Shown: piece after piece, positions 1-5,991 of the stretch | How the letters are laid out: each line of letters starts with the position of its first letter | How positions within the stretch are numbered: the first letter of the stretch is position 1 | DNA from: Desulfobacterales bacterium | GTDB taxonomy: Bacteria > Desulfobacterota > Desulfobacteria > Desulfobacterales > RPRI01 | NCBI GenBank assembly: GCA_030689795.1 | Contig: JAUYEO010000114.1 | Location: 1-5,991, forward strand | Direction: 5' to 3' | Length of the DNA: 5,991 bases | Notes under the pieces: generated by a model | The model's database searches: none | What the model was told of the DNA's origin: nothing | What the model saw: only the letters and a program-made list of their open reading frames with translations | Translations under genes and position numbers: made by a program

Positions 1-29
1 ACTACTTTCCATTCAATCGGCTGCAGCAT
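1..29 (-). CDS. 5' end of a gene cut by the window edge, possibly mtnA-like
   Basis: An ATG at 29-27 opens a frame reading M-L-Q-P-I-E-W-K-V before the window ends. It lies 12 nt after the pepA stop and has a Shine-Dalgarno-like GGAG at 38-35 with 5 nt of spacing, which is what the next gene of an operon would look like. Only nine complete codons are visible, so the product cannot be established. The 'PIEWK' start resembles the N-termini of S-methyl-5-thioribose-1-phosphate isomerases (MtnA, methionine salvage), which often begin with a short stretch containing I/V-E/R-W-K. That is a weak lead from memory of the family, not an identification. Confidence 0.5.
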
Positions 30-41
30 AAACTCTCCGAA

Positions 42-1514
42 TTAAAGTTTTTGTATAAGGTCGCACAGAAGACGCACGCCGAACCCGGTTCCGCCGGCGC
101 CGCAATAGTCCGTCTCTTTCTTTATGTATGCGGGCCCTGCAATATCGATGTGCGCCCACCTCGTATCTTTTATGAATTCGGAGAGGAACAGGGCCGCGGT
201 TATGGCTCCGCCCCATTTCGAGCTGCTCATATTGCTTATATCGGCAAATTCGCTTTTCAATAATTCCTTGTAATCCTCGGGAAGGGGCATCCGCCAGCAG
301 CGTTCGCCTGTCCTTTTTGCGGATTGAATTATTTTCTCCGCAAGTTCATCGTCGGAGGAAAAGAGTCCCGCGATCTTTTCTCCAAGCGCAACAACACATG
401 CGCCCGTTAAGGTTGCCACGTCTATCAGTATATCCGGTCTGTATTCTTTCAGGACATAAGAGATGGCGTCGGAGAGAATCAGCCGTCCTTCGGCATCCGT
501 ATTGTTTATTTCAATTGTTTTTCCGTTATAACCCGTAACAATATCTCCGGGTCTTGCAGCATCGCCTGACGGCATGTTTTCGACAATGGGAATCGCTCCG
601 ATTATTCCGATCTTTGGTTTCATTTTTGCGGCAGAAACAAGTGTTGCGGCTACTGCCGCAGCGCCTGACATATCCATCTTCATATCTTCAAGAGAAGATC
701 CGGGAGGCTTTAAATTTATTCCGCCTGAGTCGAAGGTAATGCCTTTTCCGACAAGGGCTATGGTTTTTTTTGCGCCCTTCGGATCATATTTCAGAATAAG
801 AAGCCTCGGCTTGTTCCGGCTTCCGGCTCCAACGGCAACCATTGCGCCGAAACCAAGACGCTTGAGATTTTTATAATCAAAATCTTTTATAATAAGGTTC
901 TCTTTTTTGGCGATGGAAGCTATGTTTTTTGCAAACTGCTCCGGCTTTTTACAGTTTGAGGGGGTGCTGACCCACTCTCTGGCAAGAATGGTTCCGTTGC
1001 AGACTGTTTCAACGCGTGAAGGCAAATCCGAAAAATTTAGCAGAATATGCGGTTCGACAAAAAAGTCGATTTTTTCAAGAGGTTTGTTTTTCTTTTCATT
1101 TTTGTATTTAGCAAAGACATGATTTCCCAGAAAAGCTCCTTCCAGCATAGGCTCGATAATCTCTTTAATTTCCATCCCGAGTTTGCCGGAAGAAGGCACG
1201 GCGATCATAATTTTTTTGAGTCTGCTTTTGATGCACTTTTTTACGGCTTTGCCGCACAAGGCGCGCAGCGATTCCGCATCAATTTTATTTTTTTTCCCAA
1301 GGCCAAAAAAGATAACCCGCGGAGATTTTTCGGCAGGCAGGTTGTAAAGAGTTAACTCATCACCCTTTGCTCCCTTGAATTCTCCTGCAGTTGCGGTTTT
1401 GGCTGTAAGGGAAATGGTTCGTTCATTTTCATGCAACTGTTCATCTTCGGCAACCGGTATGACAACGGCATCCGTTTTTAACTTGTAAAGATCGCCTGTT
1501 TTAAAATTCAGCAT
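42..1514 (-). CDS. pepA: Leucyl aminopeptidase (M17 family, cytosol aminopeptidase)
   Basis: This is a cytoplasmic two-metal exopeptidase that removes N-terminal residues, classically leucine, from peptides. From the chosen start it has 490 residues, normal for PepA (about 500). The poorly conserved N-terminal macro-like domain covers about residues 1-155, and the catalytic domain follows. All family metal and catalytic positions are visible: K257 and D262 in VGKGITFDSGG, K269 in NLKP, D281 in MDMSG, and D340, E342 and R344 in NNTDAEGRL. By family alignment these match E. coli K270, D275, K282, D293, D352, E354 and R356, so the enzyme should be active. ATG at 1514 is preferred because AGAGGA sits 6 nt before it and the protein then opens MLNFKTGDLYKLKTDAVVIP, the usual PepA start. 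ATG at 1529 would add only MRGIK and has a poor ribosome site. The gene follows the HPt gene by 30 nt. In some bacteria PepA also binds DNA; nothing here shows whether this one does. Confidence 0.97.
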   Translation of the reverse strand: MLNFKTGDLYKLKTDAVVIPVAEDEQLHENERTISLTAKTATAGEFKGAKGDELTLYNLPAEKSPRVIFFGLGKKNKIDAESLRALCGKAVKKCIKSRLKKIMIAVPSSGKLGMEIKEIIEPMLEGAFLGNHVFAKYKNEKKNKPLEKIDFFVEPHILLNFSDLPSRVETVCNGTILAREWVSTPSNCKKPEQFAKNIASIAKKENLIIKDFDYKNLKRLGFGAMVAVGAGSRNKPRLLILKYDPKGAKKTIALVGKGITFDSGGINLKPPGSSLEDMKMDMSGAAAVAATLVSAAKMKPKIGIIGAIPIVENMPSGDAARPGDIVTGYNGKTIEINNTDAEGRLILSDAISYVLKEYRPDILIDVATLTGACVVALGEKIAGLFSSDDELAEKIIQSAKRTGERCWRMPLPEDYKELLKSEFADISNMSSSKWGGAITAALFLSEFIKDTRWAHIDIAGPAYIKKETDYCGAGGTGFGVRLLCDLIQKL

Positions 1515-1520
1515 TTTGAT

Positions 1521-1526
1521 TCCTCT
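1521..1526 (-). promoter_or_regulatory. Ribosome binding site that decides the pepA start
   Basis: AGAGGA on the minus strand is followed by 6 nt (ATCAAA) and the ATG at 1514. It lies inside the first codons of the alternative 1529 reading, which has no comparable purine-rich site at the right distance. This favours the 490-residue PepA over the 495-residue version. Confidence 0.75.
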
Positions 1527-1544
1527 CATTAAATTACGAAACCA

Positions 1545-1871
1545 TCAACCTTTGTACGTTTTATAGTTTTCTCTGATTCTCTTCAGTATAGCTTCAAGTT
1601 CATCCGCAGAGAGCGCGGTTATTATGCCAGGGCCCTCTTTAGCAGCATATTCGATTTTCTTTGCTTCGTTTGAAATTTCTATAAGACCCAGGCTTGAAGC
1701 GGCGCCCTTGATGGAATGAGCTGCTTTTTCGGCAGCATTCATATCGCCGGTATTTATCGCAGTTTTCAGTTTGTCGATACCACTCGTTGTTGTATTTATA
1801 AAAAGTTCAATCAACTCCAGATAATCTTCTTTGTCAAAACCGATTTCTCCGGCCAGTTTTTCAAAGTTCAT
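1545..1871 (-). CDS. Free-standing HPt (histidine phosphotransfer) protein
   Basis: A 108-residue cytoplasmic protein that is essentially one HPt domain. It should accept phosphate from a receiver Asp of the kinase encoded just upstream and pass it to the receiver of a response regulator. The signature AHSIKGAASSLGL lies at residues 51-63, with H52 as the phosphorylated histidine and the usual K55-G56 after it. The surrounding sequence is predicted helical, fitting the HPt four-helix bundle. The start codon overlaps the kinase stop in an ATGA (1871-1868). AGAGGG lies 7 nt before the ATG, within the last kinase codons, so translation of the two is probably coupled. In BarA- or ArcB-type kinases the HPt domain is fused to the C-terminus; here it is a separate protein. 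No REC or output domain is attached. Confidence 0.95.
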   Translation of the reverse strand: MNFEKLAGEIGFDKEDYLELIELFINTTTSGIDKLKTAINTGDMNAAEKAAHSIKGAASSLGLIEISNEAKKIEYAAKEGPGIITALSADELEAILKRIRENYKTYKG

Positions 1872-4636
1872 ATTTTTTCCCTCTTGAAAACATACTTTTC
1901 AAGAATTTCAAAGATGTTTTCCCGTTTAACAGGCTTCGTAATATGATCATCCATACCGGCTTCAATACATTTTTCCCTGTCGCCTTTCATGGCATGGGCC
2001 GTCAACGCTATTATGGGTATGACTGCATATCCGCGCCTTCGTATTTCTTTTGTAGCATCCATTCCGTCCATCTCTGGCATCTGGATATCCATGAAAATTA
2101 TATCAAAATCGTCCGGAGAAGATGAAAATTTTTCAACCGCTTCGCGTCCGGTACATGCTATTTCGACCTGATAACCGGCTTTTGTGAGCATCATCTTTGC
2201 AAGCTTCTGGTTCACCGGATTATCTTCTGCAAGAAGTATCCGTATTGAATGCTTCAGATCCTCTTTCACTGAATACTGGGTCATCATTTCTGTTTCGCCG
2301 CCGATATCCTGCGTTTTCCCGCTTTCTTTATCGGCCAGCACTCTCTCTATCATCTGAAACAGCCTGTCCCTTCGTATGGGCTTGCTCAGAAAACCGTTAA
2401 AGCCGGCTTCTTTACATGTTTTTGCTTCACGGCCTGTGAATGAAGAAAACGCAATCATCAAAAGACGTTCAAAGGGCCTGCCGGATTTCCTGACCTGTAT
2501 TGCAACATCATATCCGCTGATATCCGGAAGCTGTATATCGCTTATGAAAAGATCGAATGGTTTTTCGCATTCCAATGACTTTTCCAGAGCAGGAATGACT
2601 TCTTTCCCGTGGGTTAAGGAAACAACATTCATCTCTGCCTTTTCCAGAACATGAGTCAGGATATCAAGATTGGTTTTGTTGTCATCGAGTATAAGAACCT
2701 TTTTGCCGGAGAGGGAAACAGGAGCAAATCTGCGTACTTTTGGATTTTCCGATTTATTGAACCAGGCGGTAAAGTGAAAAGCGCTCCCTGCACCGGGTTT
2801 GCTTTCAACCCGTATATCGCCTTCCATAAGATTGGCAATTTTCCGGCAGATAGACAGGCCGAGACCCGTCCCGCCGTATTTTCTTGTGGTTGAACCGTCA
2901 ACCTGCCGGAACGGCTCAAAAATAACCGAGAGTTTATCTTCCGGAATTCCTATGCCGGTGTCTCTTACCACAGAATGAATCTTTATCCTGTTTTCGGTTT
3001 CATCCTCGACATCGATAGAAAGTTCGATTTCGCCTTTTTCGGTAAATTTAGGGGCATTCCCCATAAGGTTTGTGAGTACCTGCTTGAATCTTAAGGGGTC
3101 TCCTTTGACGAAGGCGGGAAGCTTGTCGCCTACATGGCAGAGAATATCAACTGGTTTTGAACCTGTCCTGGGTCGTATCATGTCACATACATCATACGCT
3201 GTAAGCTCCGGATCAAACTCGATCTCTTCAAACTCAATTTCTCCTGATTCTATCTTTGAAAAATCGAGGATGCTGTTTATAAGGGAAAGGAGAACATCCC
3301 CGCTTCTTTTAATCGTATTTGTAATATCGGCCTGGTTCGGATCAAGGCCTGTATCAAGGAGCATGTCTGTAAATCCAATTATTCCATTCAAAGGAGTCCT
3401 GATCTCATGGCTCATATTTGCAAGGAATTCGCTTTTAGTCATATTTGCGGCTTCGGCAGCCACTTTGGCTCTTTCCATCTCCACTTCAGCCCGCTTCCGC
3501 GTTTCCTCCGCCATCTTCCGCTCGGTAATGTCCAATACAGTCGCTGTGACGGCTGTCTTTCCGTTAAAAAGACATGAAGATCCGAAAATCTCGACATGGA
3601 TTATTTCTCCGGTTTTCTTCATTCCTCTAACAGCGTACTGAATCAGTTTCGTTTCTCCTGATAATCGCCTGCGTATATTATCTTCGACTACGGCAAGGTC
3701 ATCCGGATGTATAAGTTGAAAAGGTTTTAGGTTGTTCAGGCATTGCTCAACAGTGTATCCGAAAATTTCTGCGAATTTCGGGTTTACATATTTGAAAACG
3801 CCATCCTGAATGAGATTGATGCCGACAAGCGACTGATCGGAAAAGTTTCGAAACTTGTTTTCGGATTCGCGCAATTCGGACATGATGGTATTAATACTTT
3901 CCGCCATGGCGTTAAAGGCAATTGATACCTGTCCGATTTCATCATTCCGCTTCACTTCTATTTTATCCAGATGGCCTCCGGCAGCATCATCAGTTGCACG
4001 AATAATTCTTTGCAGTGGAATCGTAACCAGCCAGTTGAACACGATGAAAAGGGTGAGCACAACAACAATAGAAATACCGAAAGTTCCCAGATAGATCAGT
4101 TTTTTCGCCAGTGAAACGGGCATCAAATAATCTTTTTCGTACATAAAACTTACAATGTGCCATTGCCAGAAAGGAAAGTATAAAGAATGTATTCGAACGC
4201 GCTCACCACCTATTTCCTGTATGACGATCTCTGCGTCGTTTTTCGGCAGTGTTTGAAGACGAAGCTTTTCTTCCGGTAATTCGATTGAGGAACCGAGCAC
4301 ATTGAGGCTGTCTTCCGTGACCAGTAAATTGACCTTATGTAATTTTTTACTGATGGCTTTTATTTCCCCAATCGCCTCTTTTTTCAATGCAGCAATCATT
4401 TCGGAATCATTTTCCAGCCTGAGCTCCATCAGGTAATTCATATGGCTTTCACAGATCTCAAGACCCAGGCCTGAAGCCAGCCTGAGTTCCGCTTCGGTTC
4501 TTTCCTCGATGAATGAAAAAAGCGGGGGTGTCAGGTAGCGAACAAATAATACGGAAAGGATAACGCCCACTGTCAGCACAGGGAGTAGAATGGATAAAAG
4601 TATCTGTTTTCTGAAAAATGGCAGCGCTATTTTCAC
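1868..4636 (-). CDS. Hybrid sensor histidine kinase: TM-periplasmic sensor-TM-HAMP-PAS-HisKA-HATPase-REC-REC
   Basis: A 922-residue inner-membrane kinase that starts a multistep phosphorelay. Order: TM helix about 11-33; periplasmic domain about 35-178; TM helix about 180-204; HAMP about 202-255, ending in the typical DEIGQ segment; PAS about 258-375 with HPDD at 310-313; linking coiled coil about 375-402; HisKA with phosphorylated H410 in MSHEIRTPLNG; HATPase with N527 (N-box), D559 in DTGIGIP and GGTGLGLSI at 588-596; REC1 about 645-763 with D651/D652, D700, S731 and K752; REC2 about 797-914 with E804/D805, D850, T879 and K901. Both receivers keep their key residues. The periplasmic part, a long helix followed by LLVTEDSLNVLGSS and later FPFWQWHIVSF, looks Cache-like, but that is a judgement by eye. 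The start is GTG, needed to include the first TM helix. The gene lies 19 nt after the binding-protein gene and overlaps the HPt gene by 4 nt. There is no DNA-binding output domain, so the final response regulator must be encoded elsewhere. Confidence 0.97.
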   Translation of the reverse strand: MKIALPFFRKQILLSILLPVLTVGVILSVLFVRYLTPPLFSFIEERTEAELRLASGLGLEICESHMNYLMELRLENDSEMIAALKKEAIGEIKAISKKLHKVNLLVTEDSLNVLGSSIELPEEKLRLQTLPKNDAEIVIQEIGGERVRIHSLYFPFWQWHIVSFMYEKDYLMPVSLAKKLIYLGTFGISIVVVLTLFIVFNWLVTIPLQRIIRATDDAAGGHLDKIEVKRNDEIGQVSIAFNAMAESINTIMSELRESENKFRNFSDQSLVGINLIQDGVFKYVNPKFAEIFGYTVEQCLNNLKPFQLIHPDDLAVVEDNIRRRLSGETKLIQYAVRGMKKTGEIIHVEIFGSSCLFNGKTAVTATVLDITERKMAEETRKRAEVEMERAKVAAEAANMTKSEFLANMSHEIRTPLNGIIGFTDMLLDTGLDPNQADITNTIKRSGDVLLSLINSILDFSKIESGEIEFEEIEFDPELTAYDVCDMIRPRTGSKPVDILCHVGDKLPAFVKGDPLRFKQVLTNLMGNAPKFTEKGEIELSIDVEDETENRIKIHSVVRDTGIGIPEDKLSVIFEPFRQVDGSTTRKYGGTGLGLSICRKIANLMEGDIRVESKPGAGSAFHFTAWFNKSENPKVRRFAPVSLSGKKVLILDDNKTNLDILTHVLEKAEMNVVSLTHGKEVIPALEKSLECEKPFDLFISDIQLPDISGYDVAIQVRKSGRPFERLLMIAFSSFTGREAKTCKEAGFNGFLSKPIRRDRLFQMIERVLADKESGKTQDIGGETEMMTQYSVKEDLKHSIRILLAEDNPVNQKLAKMMLTKAGYQVEIACTGREAVEKFSSSPDDFDIIFMDIQMPEMDGMDATKEIRRRGYAVIPIIALTAHAMKGDREKCIEAGMDDHITKPVKRENIFEILEKYVFKREKI

Positions 4637-4637
4637 A

Positions 4638-4651
4638 AGGAATATATTCCT
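4638..4651. promoter_or_regulatory. Perfect 14-bp palindrome over the kinase ribosome binding site
   Basis: AGGAATATATTCCT is its own reverse complement and fills most of the 19-nt gap between the binding-protein stop and the kinase GTG at 4636. In the transcript it could form a 5-bp stem (AGGAA/UUCCU) with a UAUA loop. That would hide the only Shine-Dalgarno-like AGGA (4651-4648), which sits 11 nt from the GTG. It could also be a protein-binding half-site pair. The palindrome is directly visible; its role is inferred. Confidence 0.4.
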
Positions 4652-4655
4652 GTTT

Positions 4656-5822
4656 TTAGAATTTAGGAGGTGCGGTCTGCATTTTAGTGGGATAAACGAT
4701 CTGTTTTTCCCCTTTTTGCCACTGAATCAGGATGGGGTTATGCCCGATCTGCTTTCCTGTCTGGTCAACCTTGAACCGCCCGATTACCGTCACTGTGTCG
4801 AGCGATGAAATAAAGTCTCTTATCTTCTTTTGATCAAACGAATTGTTATGGGTTATCGCATTTTCGATAATCTGGCAGGAAGCGTATGAAGATCCGGCAT
4901 GGTATGAAGGAATATTATCAGTAAACGATTTATAATCCCTGATAAAATTTTTCGTTCCCGGAAACGGAATTCTCTCATCCGGCTCCCATTGTGATGGCCC
5001 AAAGACACCTTCTGCCATATTCCCTGCCTCCTTATGAAAATCGGGGTACGAGGGAGCAATTGTGATACCGACAACCTTTGGCCGGTATTTTGTCTGCTCC
5101 ATCAAATGGAGAAGTAGATAACCATCCGCCGGGTAAGCAGACAGCATTATTCCGTCCGGATTGACGGCCCTGGCCTCTGATAACAGACCTGGGAGATCTA
5201 TTTTCCCTGATTGATATCCTTTGCTGAAAGCCACCTTCAATCCGAATTGTTTTGCCCAGGATTCGATACCTGCTGCGACGTCGATATTGAAAGATGAATT
5301 TTCATAAAGGATGGCAACGGACTTGAGGCCATTACGCGCCATCAGGTCGAGTAGTCCGATGAAATAGCGGTTTGCTGTCGCATACATTCCAAAAACATTT
5401 TTGTAACCACGCTCCCAGATCTTTTCTCCTGAAGCCCCGCTGGCAAGCATCACGTGACCATGCTTTTCGCTCACTTCGGACGCCACAAGTGTCAGAGGCG
5501 TTCCGTAAGGGGAAAAGACCAGATCAACTTTATCTTCTTTGATGAGCTTCTCATAAAGCCGGCGCACCAGCTTCTCGTCGCTTTTGTCATCATACAGTAT
5601 CAGCTGAACAGATCGCCCGAGAAGTCCGCCGCGCTTATTGACCTGGCTTTCCCAGAGCTTATATCCACCTTGAATCATGGCGGAAGGCTCACTGAATTTT
5701 CCCTCCAGAGAAACCGTTGCGCCGATGCGAACCGGTTTGGTTTCCGCGCTTGAAACGGACACGGGCATTAGATAAAGACAGCATATTATAATTATTATAT
5801 TTTTTAATATTATCGGCTTCAT
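4656..5822 (-). CDS. Periplasmic ligand-binding protein, LIV/branched-chain amino acid type (Peripla_BP_6)
   Basis: A 388-residue type I periplasmic binding protein of the LivJ/COG0683 group, exported by Sec. Residues 1-26 are a signal peptide: K2 and K7, an Ile-rich core, and a likely cleavage after VSSA-26 before E27. The two cysteines (14-15) are not in a lipobox, so it is probably soluble and not a lipoprotein. The mature start, PVRIGATVSLEGKFSEPS, is the typical first strand and loop, and GGYKLWESQVNKRGGLLGR with LILYDDKSD follows as usual. SPYGTPLTLVAS and LASGASGEKIWERGYKNVF correspond to the region that in LIV proteins binds the ligand's carboxylate and amino groups. The ligand itself cannot be read from sequence. 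ATG at 5822 has a strong AAGGAG 7 nt upstream. No permease or ATPase gene is adjacent; the next gene, 19 nt on, is a hybrid kinase. This suggests a sensing role like LuxP or TorT (inference), although it could serve a transporter encoded elsewhere. Confidence 0.94.
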   Translation of the reverse strand: MKPIILKNIIIIICCLYLMPVSVSSAETKPVRIGATVSLEGKFSEPSAMIQGGYKLWESQVNKRGGLLGRSVQLILYDDKSDEKLVRRLYEKLIKEDKVDLVFSPYGTPLTLVASEVSEKHGHVMLASGASGEKIWERGYKNVFGMYATANRYFIGLLDLMARNGLKSVAILYENSSFNIDVAAGIESWAKQFGLKVAFSKGYQSGKIDLPGLLSEARAVNPDGIMLSAYPADGYLLLHLMEQTKYRPKVVGITIAPSYPDFHKEAGNMAEGVFGPSQWEPDERIPFPGTKNFIRDYKSFTDNIPSYHAGSSYASCQIIENAITHNNSFDQKKIRDFISSLDTVTVIGRFKVDQTGKQIGHNPILIQWQKGEKQIVYPTKMQTAPPKF

Positions 5823-5829
5823 CCGGCAT

Positions 5830-5835
5830 CTCCTT
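5830..5835 (-). promoter_or_regulatory. Strong ribosome binding site of the binding-protein gene
   Basis: AAGGAG on the minus strand, 7 nt before the ATG at 5822. It supports this start and the complete signal peptide. Confidence 0.8.
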
Positions 5836-5846
5836 TGTAAAGATTT

Positions 5847-5875
5847 TATTTATGATGAACTCGTAAAAAGTCGAA
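5847..5875 (-). promoter_or_regulatory. Weak sigma70-like promoter candidate for the operon
   Basis: On the minus strand TTCGAC (5875-5870) is followed after 17 nt by TAAATA (5852-5847), about 25 nt before the start codon. Both boxes match the consensus only partly, and the region is AT-rich, so a chance match is quite possible. If real, the -35 box and spacer lie within the end of the inverted-repeat element. The true promoter could equally lie beyond the right edge. Confidence 0.2.
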
Positions 5876-5991
5876 ATATGCTCACTTAATGAGCTTTTTG
5901 GGGATTTTTAAGTCACTTCGCTAAATCACAAGAACTCGGGCTAACGCCCTCAAACAGCTTGTGATTTTTAACGCTCAGTTCCTTAAAAATC
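5854..5991. repeat. Nested inverted-repeat (MITE-like) intergenic element, cut by the window edge
   Basis: This non-coding stretch is built of nested inverted repeats around a centre near 5945. Perfect 10-bp arms GATTTTTAAG (5903-5912) and CTTAAAAATC (5982-5991) enclose perfect 10-bp arms AAATCACAAG (5923-5932) and CTTGTGATTT (5958-5967). These enclose GGGC/GCCC (5938-5941 and 5946-5949) with a 4-nt loop. A separate small hairpin, GCTCA/TGAGC (5880-5884 and 5890-5894), is followed by TTTTT on the plus strand. The left boundary at about 5854 (GATGAACTCGTAAAAAGTCG) is a guess. If the element is symmetric, the partner of that end should lie near 6040, giving an element of about 190 bp. It carries no gene and no transposase. 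Its look recalls palindromic repeats scattered between genes in Desulfobacterota, but copy number cannot be seen from one window. Confidence 0.7.

Noticed and set aside
1047..1355. Plus-strand open frame of 102 codons rich in Phe
   Set aside because: Antisense to the N-terminal part of pepA; the Phe-rich composition simply mirrors Lys-rich codons of the real protein.
1682..1700. Similarity of a short stretch in the HPt gene to one near 4460 in the kinase gene (AGACCCAGGC followed by TGAAGC)
   Set aside because: Both encode short Ala-Ser/Leu-Gly-Leu segments in unrelated domains; one short imperfect match in about 6 kb is probably coincidence.
2656..2919. Minus-strand open frame of 87 codons inside the kinase gene
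   Set aside because: Different frame within the HATPase-REC1 coding sequence; the kinase frame is continuous and carries all conserved motifs here.
3072..3641. Plus-strand open frame of 189 codons
   Set aside because: It lies wholly antisense to the PAS-HisKA-HATPase part of the kinase, has a Ser/Arg-rich translation without recognisable motifs, and no convincing ribosome site. It is a shadow of the real gene.
5454..5753. Plus-strand open frame of 99 codons
   Set aside because: Antisense to the N-terminal half of the binding-protein gene, no domain or ribosome site.
5774..5784. Possible lipoprotein signal at the Cys-Cys pair (residues 14-15) of the binding protein
   Set aside because: The residues before the cysteines are all Ile, which does not fit a lipobox needing a small residue at -1, and a good signal peptidase I site follows at VSSA-E.
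5880..5899. Hairpin plus T-run resembling a rho-independent terminator on the plus strand
   Set aside because: The stem is only 5 bp and AT-containing, no plus-strand gene precedes it, and it is better explained as part of the inverted-repeat element.

Overview
The window reads as one compact minus-strand operon of bacterial genes, transcribed from high to low coordinates. Nothing convincing is coded on the plus strand. In transcription order it holds: a secreted LIV-type (COG0683, Peripla_BP_6) periplasmic binding protein (4656-5822); a membrane-bound hybrid sensor histidine kinase with HAMP, PAS, HisKA, HATPase and two receiver domains (1868-4636); a free-standing HPt phosphotransfer protein (1545-1871); a leucyl aminopeptidase of the PepA/M17 family (42-1514, with a less likely start at 1529); and the first nine codons of another gene that runs off the left edge (1-29). 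Gaps are 19 nt, a 4-nt ATGA overlap, 30 nt and 12 nt, so the genes are probably co-transcribed and partly translationally coupled.

Upstream of the first gene (5823-5991) there is no gene. Most of that stretch is one half of a nested inverted-repeat element that continues past the right edge. It looks like a palindromic, MITE-like intergenic repeat. A weak promoter candidate overlaps the repeat's gene-proximal end.

The likely host is a Gram-negative bacterium: there is a Sec signal peptide on a periplasmic binding protein and a periplasmic sensor loop between two membrane helices. Moderate GC, many large hybrid kinases of this type, and the style of the intergenic repeat suggest Desulfobacterota (former Deltaproteobacteria). 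That placement is an impression, not something the sequence proves.

Proposed working model (inference): the binding protein captures a small ligand, perhaps an amino acid or related compound, and presents it to the periplasmic domain of the kinase instead of feeding a permease, since no ABC permease or ATPase gene is present. Phosphate would then pass from H410 to a receiver Asp (D700 or D850), to H52 of the HPt protein, and on to a response regulator encoded elsewhere. Why an aminopeptidase sits in the same transcription unit is open: it may be an amino-acid-related target or just a housekeeping passenger.
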